From the NCBI RefSeq assembly GCF_014805685.1, contig NC_060893.1, positions 13,045,773 to 13,109,772 on the forward strand: DNA of 64,000 bases. The letters run 5' to 3'. The first letter of the stretch is position 1. Each line of letters starts with the position of its first letter. Origin of the DNA: Silurus meridionalis. Taxonomy: Eukaryota > Chordata > Actinopteri > Siluriformes > Siluridae. Shown piece by piece: positions 12,133 to 24,330 of the stretch. The notes under the pieces were generated by a model, which was given only the letters and a program-made list of their open reading frames with translations, was not told the DNA's origin and searched no databases. A program made the position numbers and the translations under genes.

Positions 12133-13518
12133 GCCCGCTCCTTCTTGGGCCCAGGCGGCGCCTGGGACCCTTAGGACCCGCCCGGAGACCGGGTGGCGAC
12201 GCTCTGTTTCTGAGCTTGGCGGTGCCGGAAGGACCAGGCTGGGGCTGCCGCCGACCAGCCCCACGTGACCGGCGAGGAGGTACTGCTGAAACGCCGACTG
12301 CTTCTTAGACTCCTGAAACCTGTTCACGACCGCCGTCACGCGTCACCAAACAGACCAGGAGGAGCCATCGGTGCGTTCAAGAGCACAGCTCGATCCTTGT
12401 CCGGGAGGTCGGACAGGGTGAGCCACAGATGCCGCTCTGTGGCTACCAGGGCCGCCATGGACCGACCAACGGCCCGCGCCGTGTGCTTCGTGGCCCGAAG
12501 GGTTAGGTCGGCAGCGGCGTAACTCCTTAATGTCGGTGGCCCCGGAGCTAAGTCCCTCATCCAAGTCACGCAGCAGGTCAGCCTGGTATGCCTGCAACAC
12601 ACCCATGGTGTGGAGACATCCCGCAGCCTGACCGCTGCCGCGTAAGCCTTCCCCACTAAAGCCGATGTAGCACGTGGCGGTTTAGTAGGGAACACCGAGC
12701 CTTTAGCGACGATGCCACGCTAGGAGAGAGGTAGCTAGCTAGCGTCTCTTCGACACGCGGCATCACCCCATAGCCGCATGCCTTAGCCCCAACCACATTC
12801 GCATAAATCGAGGAGTGGTGTGGCGAAGCACGCGCTGAGTATGGGGTTTCCCAAGAACTGGACACCTCGGCGTGCAGATCAGGAAAAAACGGCAGGCCCC
12901 GGCGCCGAGGAAGCGACACAGGACGCAGAAAACGCTCATCCAGCTTACTGGGTGCGCTGTCTCTGCTGCTCCACCGGCCAAGCTAGATCCAGCTTAGCAA
13001 CGGCTCGTGTCACGACCTCGAGGAGCTCCTCGTACAGCACAGGCTGAGAGGGCTCCACGGGCTCGCTAGCATCCATCAGCTCACCCTCCTCGGAGAGAGA
13101 CATGTAATGCCGCGCTGCTCGTACCGGGAGAAGAAGCAGCCATCGGGCCTGCTTCCCCAATAGAGCCGAAGCTCAATTCAGCCGACGAAGCTGAAGCGGA
13201 CTCATCCGACTCCAACTCGGCCGCTAAATCGGCCTGCGAGCCCCACGAGCGCCGGCGCCGCTTTGCCTCGGCGAGAGCGGGACCGGAGCCGCGAGGGAGA
13301 GAGCTCCTCTCAAAGAGCGCTCTCCGGGAGCGAAGCGTGCGCATAGCCATGCGGCTACAATGAGAGCAATCGACTCCCTCGAGAGCCGATTGTGCATGCT
13401 CCACTCCTAGGCAAACAACGCACCGATCATGCGAATCCTTACCGGTAATAAAACGCGGACACGGATGCACGCGCCACGGAAACCCTGTCTGCCAGCCATC
13501 ACTCGACCAGAAAAACAC
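12133..13518 (-). pseudogene. DIRS Gag-like ORF, broken by several frameshifts
   Basis: Structural-protein ORF of the DIRS element, first in the coding direction. The piece 13518-13081 contains a Cys/His knuckle (C33, C36, H41, C51 and C54 of that frame: CVVCLGVEHA then DCSHC), then a basic stretch (AKRRRRSW) and an acidic Ser-rich stretch. It continues in shifted frames: 13160-12945 (ARHYMSLSEEGEL..YEELLEVVTRAVAKLDL), 12919-12656 (RGLPFFPDLHAEV..MPRVEETLASYLSP), 12695-12336 (RATKHTARAVGRSMAALVAT) and 12339-12130 (VNRFQESKKQSAFQQYL). I recognise the order of these blocks from fish DIRS Gag-like proteins. At least four frame changes separate them. Confidence 0.8.
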
Positions 13519-13534
13519 AGCGAAACAGCGCTTA

Positions 13535-13732
13535 CCTGAACGAGCAGAAAGCTAGCGTCTGGTCCATCTCGCAGCCATTTGTAGCTTCCTGTTTACGCGA
13601 CGTCGCCCGCTGATGACGTCACGTTCCAAACGCCTATTGGTCAGATTACACACGTGGTTCAGAGCGCGGTCACGCAGGGGCGTTCCCATAGCGTTTCGAC
13701 GCAGCTCGAGTTCCTGAAGGGGAACCTAGATA
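13535..13732. repeat. DIRS inverted terminal repeat (left end in coding sense)
   Basis: Partner of the repeat at 8592-8800. It holds the putative 5' leader of the minus-strand transcript; the Gag-like frame opens right after it. Outer boundary placed at CCTAGA, 13725-13732, where composition returns to AT-rich host DNA. No clear target-site duplication flanks the element, as expected for recombinase-mediated insertion. Confidence 0.88.
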
Positions 13733-15200
13733 TAATTAGGCAATACACATAAATATTAGCATAATGCTGCTTTTGTAACATACTTTGATACAACAGTAAG
13801 TATCAAAGTCATGGTCTATATACAACATAGTGAGATATAGCCAGAAATTTAGAGACTATGCAAAATGTAAAGCATAAAGAATGCAAAAACATATAAGGTT
13901 ATGTAAATAAAAACACCTGAAAATAAGCAAGCCTTCAAAATGAGATTCTTTAGTTCTTTAAGGTGGTTTATTTTTCTAGTCCTTTACTATCTTAATTATC
14001 ATATGTTAAGCATTTGTGACTGAACGCTAGGTTTATCAGGCATCATATATGATAGTATTTTAAGGAATTTCGGAGAGTTAATTTAACTGTTGCCGGTAAT
14101 ATTTCTTTCTATACTTTCCCTACAATTGACCCTGCTTTCTATATGAACTTACATTAAACCCTTACATTAAACTGCTTCTATAGACATCTTTTTATTTTGC
14201 TTTTGTGTAATTTCAAAGACTGCTAACATGTCCCCTGATCACTAGCGATTTCTCACACTGGGCCTAAATAACTATTTTTAGTTCTGAGCCTCTTTGTAAG
14301 AAGATATCGTTGTTGCAGCTTTGTTTTTACCCAGAACCATATTACATTTATTTTCTCTATTTCTATAAATGTTTCTATTTTAAAACATTAAATAAAATAA
14401 ATAAAACATTAAAACACTGATGCCTTTCAATTGAGTAAAATCTTTATTCATTTAAAGCAAACCCTAGTCCCTTCATGCCAGGCTGCATCAGAGATCAATT
14501 TTCTGGACTACTCAGAGGTTTCACCAAGCTTTCAAACTTACTACATTTAATGTCAGTTGTCCAAAAAACTGTGAAAACATTTTCAACAGCCACCGGAGAG
14601 TGGACTCATGCCAGTAATATAGCAGGTTTTCATTTCTATGACCCTTTTCCTTCCTTCATTCTTCCTCTTAGCTGTATCACCTTTTCACTTTCTTTTTGTC
14701 CCACTTTTTGCGATGCTTAGTGTGGATAGAATGGTACAAGTAGAGGTTGCCATTATAGTGGCTGGGTGCCATCCATCCTGCTGAGAATCTTTACACAAGT
14801 GTTCAATAGACACTGAGAGGTATGAGAGGAATGACAACAAGAGAAAAACAAAGATAAAGAGTGTGAAGTGATAGACAGAGAAAGAGAGGAGCAACAGATA
14901 TTTTAAATGCAGAATCTGCTATAATTGTTTATACCAGTATTTTAGTGCAAGTGAATTGCATGTGCCTTTAGTGTTATACATAGAGCGAGTTCAGAAATTA
15001 ATGTTTGGTTCCATGTGGCTGCTTATATTTGGTTGCATTTAATATTATTCAGCCTGAGAGGAGAGACACCCTGAGAGAAGAGAGAGTCACAGATACTGTA
15101 ATTAAAGTGCAGGAGATGGATCAAATAATAACTCAACCTGTGCCAGAATAGGTGATAATGACTATTTTACCTCCTGTATATATGTTTGAACAGCTTTATT
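13733..15200. other. AT-rich sequence without recognisable gene
   Basis: No gene, RNA or known repeat recognised. The open frames at 14475-14720 and 14685-14894 overlap on opposite strands and have no recognisable motif. Confidence 0.5.
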
Positions 15201-15206
15201 ATATTA

Positions 15207-15295
<89 letters not shown>

Positions 15296-15303
15296 CAAAA
15301 AGG

Positions 15304-15344
<41 letters not shown>
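15201..15344. repeat. Compound microsatellite (AT)n-(T)15-(TTA)n
   Basis: About 80 bases of alternating AT, then a T-run at 15281-15295, then about 13 TTA units at 15304-15344. Confidence 0.97.
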
Positions 15345-15346
<2 letters not shown>

Positions 15347-18160
15347 TAAATTATTTTTAAGAATTATGTCTATTATTTGTGGTTTCTTATATTTATCTGA
15401 TATTTACACCATCTTAATGGATTGAACTACACATGAAAAAACAGAAGTGCATTTTGGACAAAAGCTGCAGGTACAATAGACTTTCACCTGATGGTAATAT
15501 CCAGAGGTGTTGATGTTAAAATATAAAATTTGCCACTGTAGAAACACTCCAATGTTGATAAGATTCATTAAATGTTGGTTAATAAAGATTGCACTGTATC
15601 TGATTAAGTCCTTAAAAAATTGTGAATGGATTTATTATGAGTGCCTCATGATCTATTTGTTTTCATATCTAAAACACGTCTTTAAAAATTAAATTTGGAT
15701 TTTGTTATTTACTGAAAACTTTTGGAGGAGTGTGACAATTAATTATCTTTTTCTAGTTTCTTTTTAAAAGCAATTTTGGATGTGTCAATTTTACTGTTAA
15801 AAAAACATTTATTATTTACTATTGCATCATCTGTATGCAAACTAAATAAAATATTCTTGAATGTTGTAACTAGCATGTTAAGTTTGGGGCTTTAATTCCT
15901 GTTTAATCTGATCGAAATAAGTGGGTAATTTTTTTTATATCCCCTGCATCATTGCATTACAAGGTAGAGATAAGGATCACATGACTCAAAGCTTCGCATT
16001 CATTAATTAAAATACATGGAGCATTGTATTTATTTCTCTGCTGTAATAACACACAGTTCTACTTGGAGACGCTTCGGTATTCAACATTTCAACCTAATGC
16101 AACTGGGCAAGCAAAAAAATTATGAATACAAAAGCACATGTGCAGAAAAAACACAGTACAGTTGTAGTCATTGCATTGATTTAAAGTTATATTATTAATA
16201 TCCTACCTGGGTCACAGATTCAGCTGAAACTAAAGTAGAATAGTGAGAAATATTTTAAAGGTGGAAACATGCAAAATACTGGAGTGATATAAAAAACAAT
16301 AATTGGAACAAGAAGTAGGGGTATATTTATAGTTTCAAATAACAACATTAACCAGTTTTTCAATGCATGCTTGAACAGAGCTACACAGAATAACACCCAG
16401 AGTGTAAGATGCTGACATGGCACAAACACAACACTCTTTTCTATCTGAAAGGACACATGGTTTTTGGAAGGACCCCCCCTTCCACTTCCCCTTACCTTTA
16501 TTTTTCTCTTTTGTTCTGCTTGACTATATACAGTGTATATGCTAATATTTCCGCAGCTGAATAACTGCAGCACAAACAAAATGACCCTGCTTTCATTGAC
16601 AGAGGACAGCATGCAACAATTTGTGTGTCAGGCTGCTGAAATGGCCAGACAAACCAGGCCTTCAGAGATCTGTATAATTAGATTTCTAAAATATAGTTTA
16701 CATTTTTCACTATAATAGATGTATACTAGTACTTTTATTACCATTAGCATATATTTGTATAATATTAAAGGCTTTTAGATTCACTTATTCACTTAATATG
16801 TGACTGACTGAAGAAGGCAAGCTAGATGATGGCTTGTTGAGTTTTGTTAACAGGTTTTCAAGTTGGCTATGTCTTCCTGCAGACAAAATGGCAGATATAC
16901 CCGAGGCAATCTCAAACTATAGAATTGCTGTGTTTGCTGCCATGTACAAATATTGTATTTTACAATATTCAATGTTCAGAATAGAGTTTATTTTTCCCTG
17001 GCGACTGGAAAATGTTCAGGATCCACTACAGTGAGGCATTCAGCATCACTCTGGGATGCTAAGGCATGAAGTTGGCATATGTTTATAGAGACACAGTGTG
17101 TGGCTTTGAGTGATTAGTACAGTACAGTATATCACTGATCCCTTTCTAATGTGTAATTTTGAACTGTTTAATAGTGAAATCAGACATAAAATAACATTAT
17201 CTTGAGTAGTTTTATCAATAAAATCTGCTTGTTAATCAGCTACAAGTACAACATTGCCCTATTCAACAATTCAACGAGCTAATCATCATCAACAGCAGGC
17301 TACGGTACTTTTAATTACATTCTTTGTTATACAGGAAAACCTACAAATGTAATCTTAATTGTCTACTGTTAGCTAAGCTACATCTACCTAAGCTAATTAA
17401 AAAATATATAATAATTAATAATGTCATAGATCTTTTAATTAACTGGATAACTGATACTGACACTGTAACACTGATCATTTCTAAGTAGTCAAAACTATTT
17501 ATCATGGCACTGTATAAAAAAATAATAATGGTGAGTACTACAATTGTTTTGGAGGAATGAATAGTAAATGAAATAACTAGCTATAGTAATACAGTAAGAT
17601 TGGGTGGGATCAAGGTTGAGCTTAAACCTGAACTTTTAGTCTCTAAATATGTGTGCCTAGTGTTCAGTTTGTTATTTTTTTACTTATGTCAGAGGGTCAT
17701 CCAGTGCTTTCTACAGAATGAGGCCGAGTAAAACAACAAAACTGGATATTTGTCCATACCATATAAATTCTCTTGAGTCAGAAACTATGGACCTGCATAT
17801 TAAGCAGCAGCAGAAGAATCCTAACTCTAAACTCGGACATCAGAAATGAAGGAGAAAATCCCGACAGCTTTGAGAGCTAATTTAAGGATTTCACACAGTG
17901 GATTGCAGGAAATCGAGAGCATCAACAGCTTGTGCATTTGATGATCAAAACCCTCACCCTGTTATCCTTCCAAGCAGAGTACTGAGTCCAGCTGTCAAGC
18001 TGTGTGGCCTGGATGTTGACCTCTGATTAGTCTCATCACTCATCTATCTGCTACACAAATCTGGCTGCTTTTTCAGCTGCTTCCACAGCAACATGCTATT
18101 GAAGGCATTCAGCTATCACTGAAATTATTTGCCTGCATTGTGTACTGTGTACACTGTATC
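15345..18160. other. AT-rich sequence without recognisable gene
   Basis: Nothing recognisable. The minus-strand frame 16612-16220 and small frames at 15507, 16016, 16533 and 16834 show no domain signature. Confidence 0.5.
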
Positions 18161-18375
18161 GTGTGTGTGTGTGTGTGTGTAACAATAACAAGAACTGAAT
18201 GCCTATGCAGTAAATTATTGTTTTCATACAAAGCAAACATTTACAAAATACAGACCTGACCCTAATCTCAATCTATCAATCGTTTAATCCATCATTGTTC
18301 TGTTCTGTGCTCTTTAAAAAGGTGTGCTTTTTATTTTTCTTCATTGTAGGCCAATCATTTTGTCAGTAAAAGCAT
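18161..18375. repeat. Local duplication, copy A (GT array plus unique flank)
   Basis: A (GT)10 array at 18161-18180 is followed by about 190 bases that match 19132-19285. Shared blocks include ATGCCTATGCAGTAAATTAT, ATACAGACCTGACCCTAATC and a later TTTTGTCAGTAAAA. Copy A has extra bases between the shared blocks. Confidence 0.85.
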
Positions 18376-19063
18376 TACAGAATCCAGAAGTTTTATTTTT
18401 TTAAAAACAACATGGGGTTTCTAGACGGGTAATGTTAGACCAGTGCTTAAGTTTTTGACCCCGTGAGTATAAGAACACTATTGATATTATATACTGTACA
18501 TCCATGGAAACAGCAATAAGTATGTTGTAGAGCACATCAAATGTTGCAACTAACATTGCTGTCTATTTAGCAGAAATACTTGGAATAGATTATATTAATA
18601 CATTTACATAATATTGTTATTGCTTTCTATTATTACATTGTGTCATTATATTAGTAATACATAATATTAATAAATTAGTTTTCTAGCTACTGAGTGTCTC
18701 CTACATGGATTAATATTATTACATAATGAAATTGCATCAATATTATGCAGTCATTTGAAAATACATTTTGCAACTATTCTGAATTGAAAACAAATTAAAT
18801 AAATTAAGATGATTCAATGAAATATAATTAGTTTATATAAATTTTCCAGATTATTAAAACCTACCCTATCACAGTTCATGCTTTCAGGGAAGGGAAAGAA
18901 GCCTTCAGTTACTCTAGCATATTGAAACATTTCACTGTATTGCACTGAAAGGGCCAGGAGTATTCAATCTTAGGTTTCACACTGCAGTTTTTTTGTTTAT
19001 TTAGATTTAGAAGCCAATGGGTGGTGATGAATTTTCTTTTCTATAAAGAAATAGCAGAAAAAA

Positions 19064-19065
<2 letters not shown>

Positions 19066-19135
<70 letters not shown>

Positions 19136-19285
19136 CTGTGTGAAACAACTACAAAAGTGAAATGCCTATGCAGTAAATTATCATTTAGATACGAAGCAAA
19201 CATTTAGAAAATACAGACCTGACCCTAATCTATCAATCTAATCCATCATTGTCATTGACATAATTTTGTCAGTAAAATTATTTTC
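19066..19285. repeat. Local duplication, copy B with long (GT)n array
   Basis: The (GT)n array at 19066-19133 (about 68 bases) is followed by sequence related to 18181-18375 and in the same orientation. The array is more than three times longer than in copy A, so it expanded or shrank after the duplication. Identity in the flank is about 85% by eye. Confidence 0.85.
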
Positions 19286-20316
19286 CTACAATGATGAGAA
19301 ATAAGCAACACACCAAAATGCAAATGTATAGCTCTTCTTTGTGTGACATGAGTAGCCCATCGGTGGTGATGAATTGGCACAAATATTTTATGCTAATTAA
19401 TTTTAAAAACATACGTTTTATAATTAAAAATATTATTAGGATTACACTCATACAATACTCAGATATTTACGACCCCTGCACATATTATAATCTGAAAGAA
19501 CATTATATTTTAGCATTTTTTTTTTCTCCACAATAAAAGAACTCTATAAGTATTTTCTATGATGGGGCAGGCCTGCTAGGGTTTGGAAAAGCTTCCTGTT
19601 TCTAAAACCTCAAAGCTGGCAAGCATATAATGAGGAAGTGGATCAATCCTGCCCAGCCCCCGGAGTGCTGGATTGAAGCCATATTCTTGGGCGCAGTTCT
19701 ACTCAGTTGCTGGGCAGCAATTCTCCTTTTAATGATGTAGTTACAGGGGAGGCAATAAAGGTTCTCAGCTTCATCAGAGGACTACTGATTGTACTATTTG
19801 TGATTGAAAAGAGTCCAGAAATCCGTGCAATGGTAACCAACAGGAATTACTCTGGTAATAACTACTTATTTTTAACTACTATTTATACCTACTAGTTTTT
19901 GGCTGTTTTGTTTTGTTTAGATCAATAACAACAAAAAATCTTCACGTATAGCATTTGTATTATTTAAAAAATCATCATTAAAATTACACTGTCTGGAAAA
20001 CACACTAGTGATTGTAAATTACAGATCAAGTGAATAGGTAACAATGTATCCATAGGAATACAAAACACAATCGAGTCTTGAAATGTTTAATTTGCCTTTT
20101 TTCCAGTTTATAATACACCTGATTTTAATAATTCTTTTAAATAACAAGTATCTTTATTAGCTAAAAAAAAAATAAGTGTATGTTAAAATAGAAACACTAA
20201 AATAGATAGGAAATTGTTTGTGCAGCTTTTGCCACAGAGGTTTCTCTCAAATAAATAACAATTAATTAGGAATATAAAATAAAGTGTGTTCATCTAGTGT
20301 ACACTGTATAACAAAA

Positions 20317-20320
<4 letters not shown>
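19286..20320. other. AT-rich sequence without recognisable gene
   Basis: No gene recognised. A less AT-rich stretch at about 19560-19860 stands out slightly but has no diagnostic motif. Confidence 0.45.

Positions 20321-20396
<76 letters not shown>
20321..20396. repeat. (TA)n microsatellite
   Basis: About 38 TA units, followed by an imperfect AT-rich tail to about 20410. Confidence 0.97.
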
Positions 20397-20402
<6 letters not shown>

Positions 20403-21270
20403 TATATTATGCTTAAATGTCCATAATAGATATTGATTATACCACTAAAATGTTCTTGCTTTGTTAAAGACTAGTTTAAAACCCCATTCAGATTTCCGAA
20501 TTGTCCTCTTAGACCAATTGTTGAAATAGTTTCAGTTAACAGATTTAAGACTACTTAGAAAATCAATGTGATATTATTAGTCTTGTTACTTATAATCCAC
20601 TTTGACCTGTTCATAAATGATTGTACATCATGTGCCACATTAGGAAATATCCACATGTATTGCTGTGATTATTTGCATAGTTGTTGTTATAAGAATATCA
20701 AATGCTTTTGTTATTCAAAAGCAATTCCCCTTAAATTTCAAAACACACATAATCTGAACTTAATTCTGATAGAATGGCACATGAGCCATTTTATCCATAT
20801 ACATTAAATCGGTTCTTATTATTGTGAATTACTTCTATAGAACTTCAACTTTAGTTTTAACTATTTTAATTTGCAAGTGGCTACTAAAACATGAGCTACC
20901 AACTATGCATGTGATCGTAAATATTGCTTGATGTAATAGTTTCTTGTCTATTTAAATATTTTAATCAACATAACACAGAGAAGAGACAGTACAATGTCCA
21001 TTTCAAACAGAATTTGTTGTGAAGTGGACCACTGGCGCTCTGATGGCACTGATCTGATGCAATAGGCAGCAAGCTCCTAACATTCTACAAAAGTCGGAAA
21101 GATAATAATAGCAAGTGCCCAGAGAAATGATCCCACTCACTCCATGTCATTGTTAAGTTAGATTAGTCTGATACATGTATTCAACATACATTTTGGTTAA
21201 AATGGAAATCTGTCATAGCAGTGGTTTGGTTTTGCTACTTAAAAAGATTTGAGGCAAGTGTTATTATGTC

Positions 21271-21271
<1 letters not shown>
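20397..21271. other. AT-rich sequence without recognisable gene
   Basis: Nothing recognisable. Confidence 0.5.

Positions 21272-21352
<81 letters not shown>
21272..21352. repeat. (TA)n microsatellite
   Basis: About 40 TA units. Frames on both strands that read Tyr-Ile repeats come from it. Confidence 0.97.
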
Positions 21353-21353
<1 letters not shown>

Positions 21354-21455
21354 CGGGCTCTATTTGCAAATTTAGACCATCTATTATTCTACTACACACA
21401 CATGGGAAAAAAAATGTTTTTCCCTTCACAAACAATTAACATTCAGAAACCAGGT

Positions 21456-21680
21456 CTCAAAAAAATAAGTACACCTTATAAAGTCCTGTAAACCACTTTT
21501 TACAACATTACCTATTTTTTGTAGGTTTTATCAGCGTCTTATATTGTTTTGGAGTCACTGTCGACCCACTCTTTTTTATAGCATTGTTTGAGTTCATTGA
21601 TGTTTCAAAGGATTTGTTTATATACAACGTTCTTTAGATCCTGTCACAGCATTTTCTTTTTCCCATGACGATAATTAATT
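21456..21680 (-). mobile_element. Tc1-like transposon relic
   Basis: AAATAAGTACACCTTATAAA at 21463-21482 resembles the terminal AAGTxxGTACACC motif of Tc1-like elements. At 21555-21660 the order of ACCCACTCTT, GTTTGAGTTCATTGATG, TTTGTTTATAxACAAC and CCTGTCACAGCATTTTC follows a block I recognise from the minus strand of Tc1-like transposase genes in fish. It is heavily decayed with no usable frame. Confidence 0.5.
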
Positions 21681-24297
21681 AGGAATCTGAGCTTAACAAC
21701 ATGACAGATTAATTGTTCTGACTGAATTGGGTTAAACGTGTTTAAAAAAAAAACACAACACGTAGAGTGAAGATCTAAAAACATTGAGTTTGCTTTGGTA
21801 CGTTGTTAATTATAAAGAATGTAACAAGACCACAACAGAATTATAGAGTCACCAACAGATGCTAGCAAGCATCAGTCTTGATAACTAGCTTGATATGGGT
21901 TTGCAAACCCAATGTTGTGTTAATGGTCATTATAATAATAATAAAAAAAAAAAAAAACATGCAGTTGAGGCTGGATACAATAAAAATGTACTTCCTCATT
22001 TAAATCTTAATAGCAGTGCCACTAGAACCCTACCATTTGAAGTTCTAAATGTATTACACTAATTTATTTTTCACACAACCATTTGGATTTAGTAGGTGCA
22101 GGAAATTTAACACTGACCTAGTAGCATTAATCAGTCAGCTTTTGTGCCCCTGTTTGAGTTTAAATCAATACAAGCCAGGGAACTGCTTGAACTGGAAACA
22201 TAGGACCATATATTGGTAATAATAATTCAAGACAAAATTTAAAATGAAGTTATACTTTATATGAATAAAAGTATTCCTAATGATTTTAGTGATTTTCATC
22301 TAGTTGCTTTGTTGACAACGAGCAGCAAATGTGTTAAAGGAAATATGACTTAAACTAATAAAATGAAGGTTATATCCAGTGATTTCCTTCTATACCAATT
22401 AAAATACATCTGTTGACTGGCAGCTGTCAGATAATTTGCAACAGCCTCCAAAAACTCTGTTTTTTTAGAAAATATTATAGCATACATGCATTGCTGCTAT
22501 AGACCTTACTTACCAGCAACAGACTCTATGTTCAATTACAAATTGTCCACTCCTGTTCACTAATTGCTTAAGCAATCACTACTCACTATGTATATGTAAA
22601 AGACTCACTTGTACTTGGTCTTGAGTTCTATGTTACTGACTCTGGTTTTGACTATGCTATTAAAAATCTTTTTGTTCCTGTTTTTTTTTTTTTTTTTTTT
22701 TTGCCAGTTCTGTGGTCTTGCACCTCATCTGACCCTTCATGAGTTTTGATTACGATTTTAGATTTTTGTCTTGGATCTGTCTGCAGCTTTGATTTCAATA
22801 AAACTTTTCACTGCATTTGTATGTGTCTCGACTCACCTGCTGTGACAGCAGCTCAGTGCAGTGTTCCGCTAAAGGCATACAATAAGGTTTCACCGATAGA
22901 TTTCATGTCTAGAAATAAGCAGATGGCCTGCAGATAATTCCTTTCTGTGCAATTTTTAGTGTTGTTTTGTGGGTATTCATGGGCATCCACCTTAATGCAA
23001 TACATTTGGTGAAATAGAATTAGATTTGTCAGCTCTTATGTTTATTCTGTTTAATACATGCATATTCTTCCAGCATCTAGTCTGCATCAACTACTTTTTT
23101 TTACATTTAGCAGTCACACTTAGTCACTAATTAAGTCATGAATTAAGCCGTTTAAGCTGGTCATTTTTTTAGTATTTAAGAGAAAAAGCACATATTGAAA
23201 TGGAATGGCATAAATTGTTTACATACAAAACATTAAGCTTTGGAACGAGGACATGACATTCAAGCCTTTATTTGTGGTCAGAAAATTTTTATTTTGACTT
23301 GGGTCTTTGCAAAGAAGGGGACACGAGTACATATATGTACAATGTACTGAATAAGGAACTGTGTTTTTATGTGTTATATAATGCAATCTAAAACTAGACT
23401 GGACTATGGCAAGGGTTTAAACACTCACATGCAAATTATGTATGGGCTTTTTAATATTTTATTCTGTTTTTTTTTTATAGTGATTTCATGTCATGCATTG
23501 CATGTGTGACTTTTCCTCTACTGTAGAATAAAATGCAATGCCCTCCAGTGTTATCCACTTCCACTGTGCTAAGCTCTAATGACATGTGTGGCATTTATCA
23601 GTAATTAACCTTAGATGTCTTTTAATAGGAAATGCTGTCTCTTAAGGTCCTATTGTCAATTGCATGGGCAGTTCTGATGGTAATCAGGTACAAGTCTAAA
23701 ATAGATATATGGGTTGCGAATAGTCTTGTTCAGGATTAGAAATCATAAAATTTTTATCTGTCTGATTTGCCCTTTGGAAGTATGACAAATAAAATGTGAA
23801 GAACAGTATTGGATGCAGTGCTGGAGAGTGAGTTAGTATTAATATAAAATGTGGACAATCGGCAGTGATTTGCAGTTTTATTTAAATGAAGCAACCACAA
23901 TTTAAACATTGGAATCATATCATAGTTTTCAAACAGTCTAATAGCACTTTTTTGCCATTTAAATTCGAACATGATTTTTATCAATTTTACTGAATTGTGT
24001 GCCAAATTTTTTGGGACAAGTAATAAGAAAGCAATCTAAAGTTCCAGCTGTCTGACCTTGAAACTTAATTTGTTCATTTTGACCATCACACACATACACA
24101 CACCAGGGACTTCTTCTAGCTGCTGCTAAAAATTCTCACTCACTCTCCAACAAAGACAAAAAGGAACTAGGAACTTAGTTCTACCACACAGTATGCGATC
24201 AAAGAGACCGTCAAGGAATGAAGATGTTGGTGAATAAAGCCTCTGTGAAGACTTCAACACTGTTATATCTTGGCCTTATCTGTCTGCAAATTATATA
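21681..24297. other. AT-rich sequence without recognisable gene
   Basis: No gene recognised. Contains a T22 run at 22681-22702. The C/T-rich stretch at 22640-22860, with AATAAAAC near 22797, looks like the 3' end of a retroelement or transcript, but nothing upstream supports it. Confidence 0.45.
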
Positions 24298-24330
24298 TAT
24301 ACAGCTCCAGAATTATTGGCACCCTTTCAG
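24298..24330. mobile_element. Possible Tc1-like terminal repeat relic
   Basis: TATACAGCTCCAGAATTATTGGCACCC resembles the tip of a Tc1-like inverted repeat (ATTATTGGCACCC) preceded by the TA target dinucleotide. No matching partner end was found downstream, so it may be chance or a solo end. Confidence 0.35.

Larger units (their letters stand above)
8592..13732 (-). mobile_element. DIRS-type tyrosine-recombinase retrotransposon (dead, structurally near complete)
   Basis: A sharply bounded GC-rich block of about 5.1 kb in AT-rich host DNA. The two ends are inverted copies of each other over about 200 bp (8592-8800 and 13535-13732), including the shared stretches CACGTGTGTAATCTGACCAA and AGGAAGCTACAAATGGCTGC. 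Just inside the left end is an internal complementary region. Read on the minus strand, the order is Gag-like zinc-knuckle ORF, reverse transcriptase with YIDD, RNase H, a methyltransferase-like linker and a tyrosine recombinase with an H-S-T-R box. That gene order, split inverted termini and internal complementary region define the DIRS order. No integrase or protease is seen, consistent with DIRS. All frames carry indels, so this copy is inactive. Confidence 0.92.

Noticed and set aside
8592..13732. GC-rich, CpG-rich block as a possible CpG island or promoter
   Set aside because: The whole block is accounted for by the DIRS element, and its edges coincide with the inverted terminal repeats.
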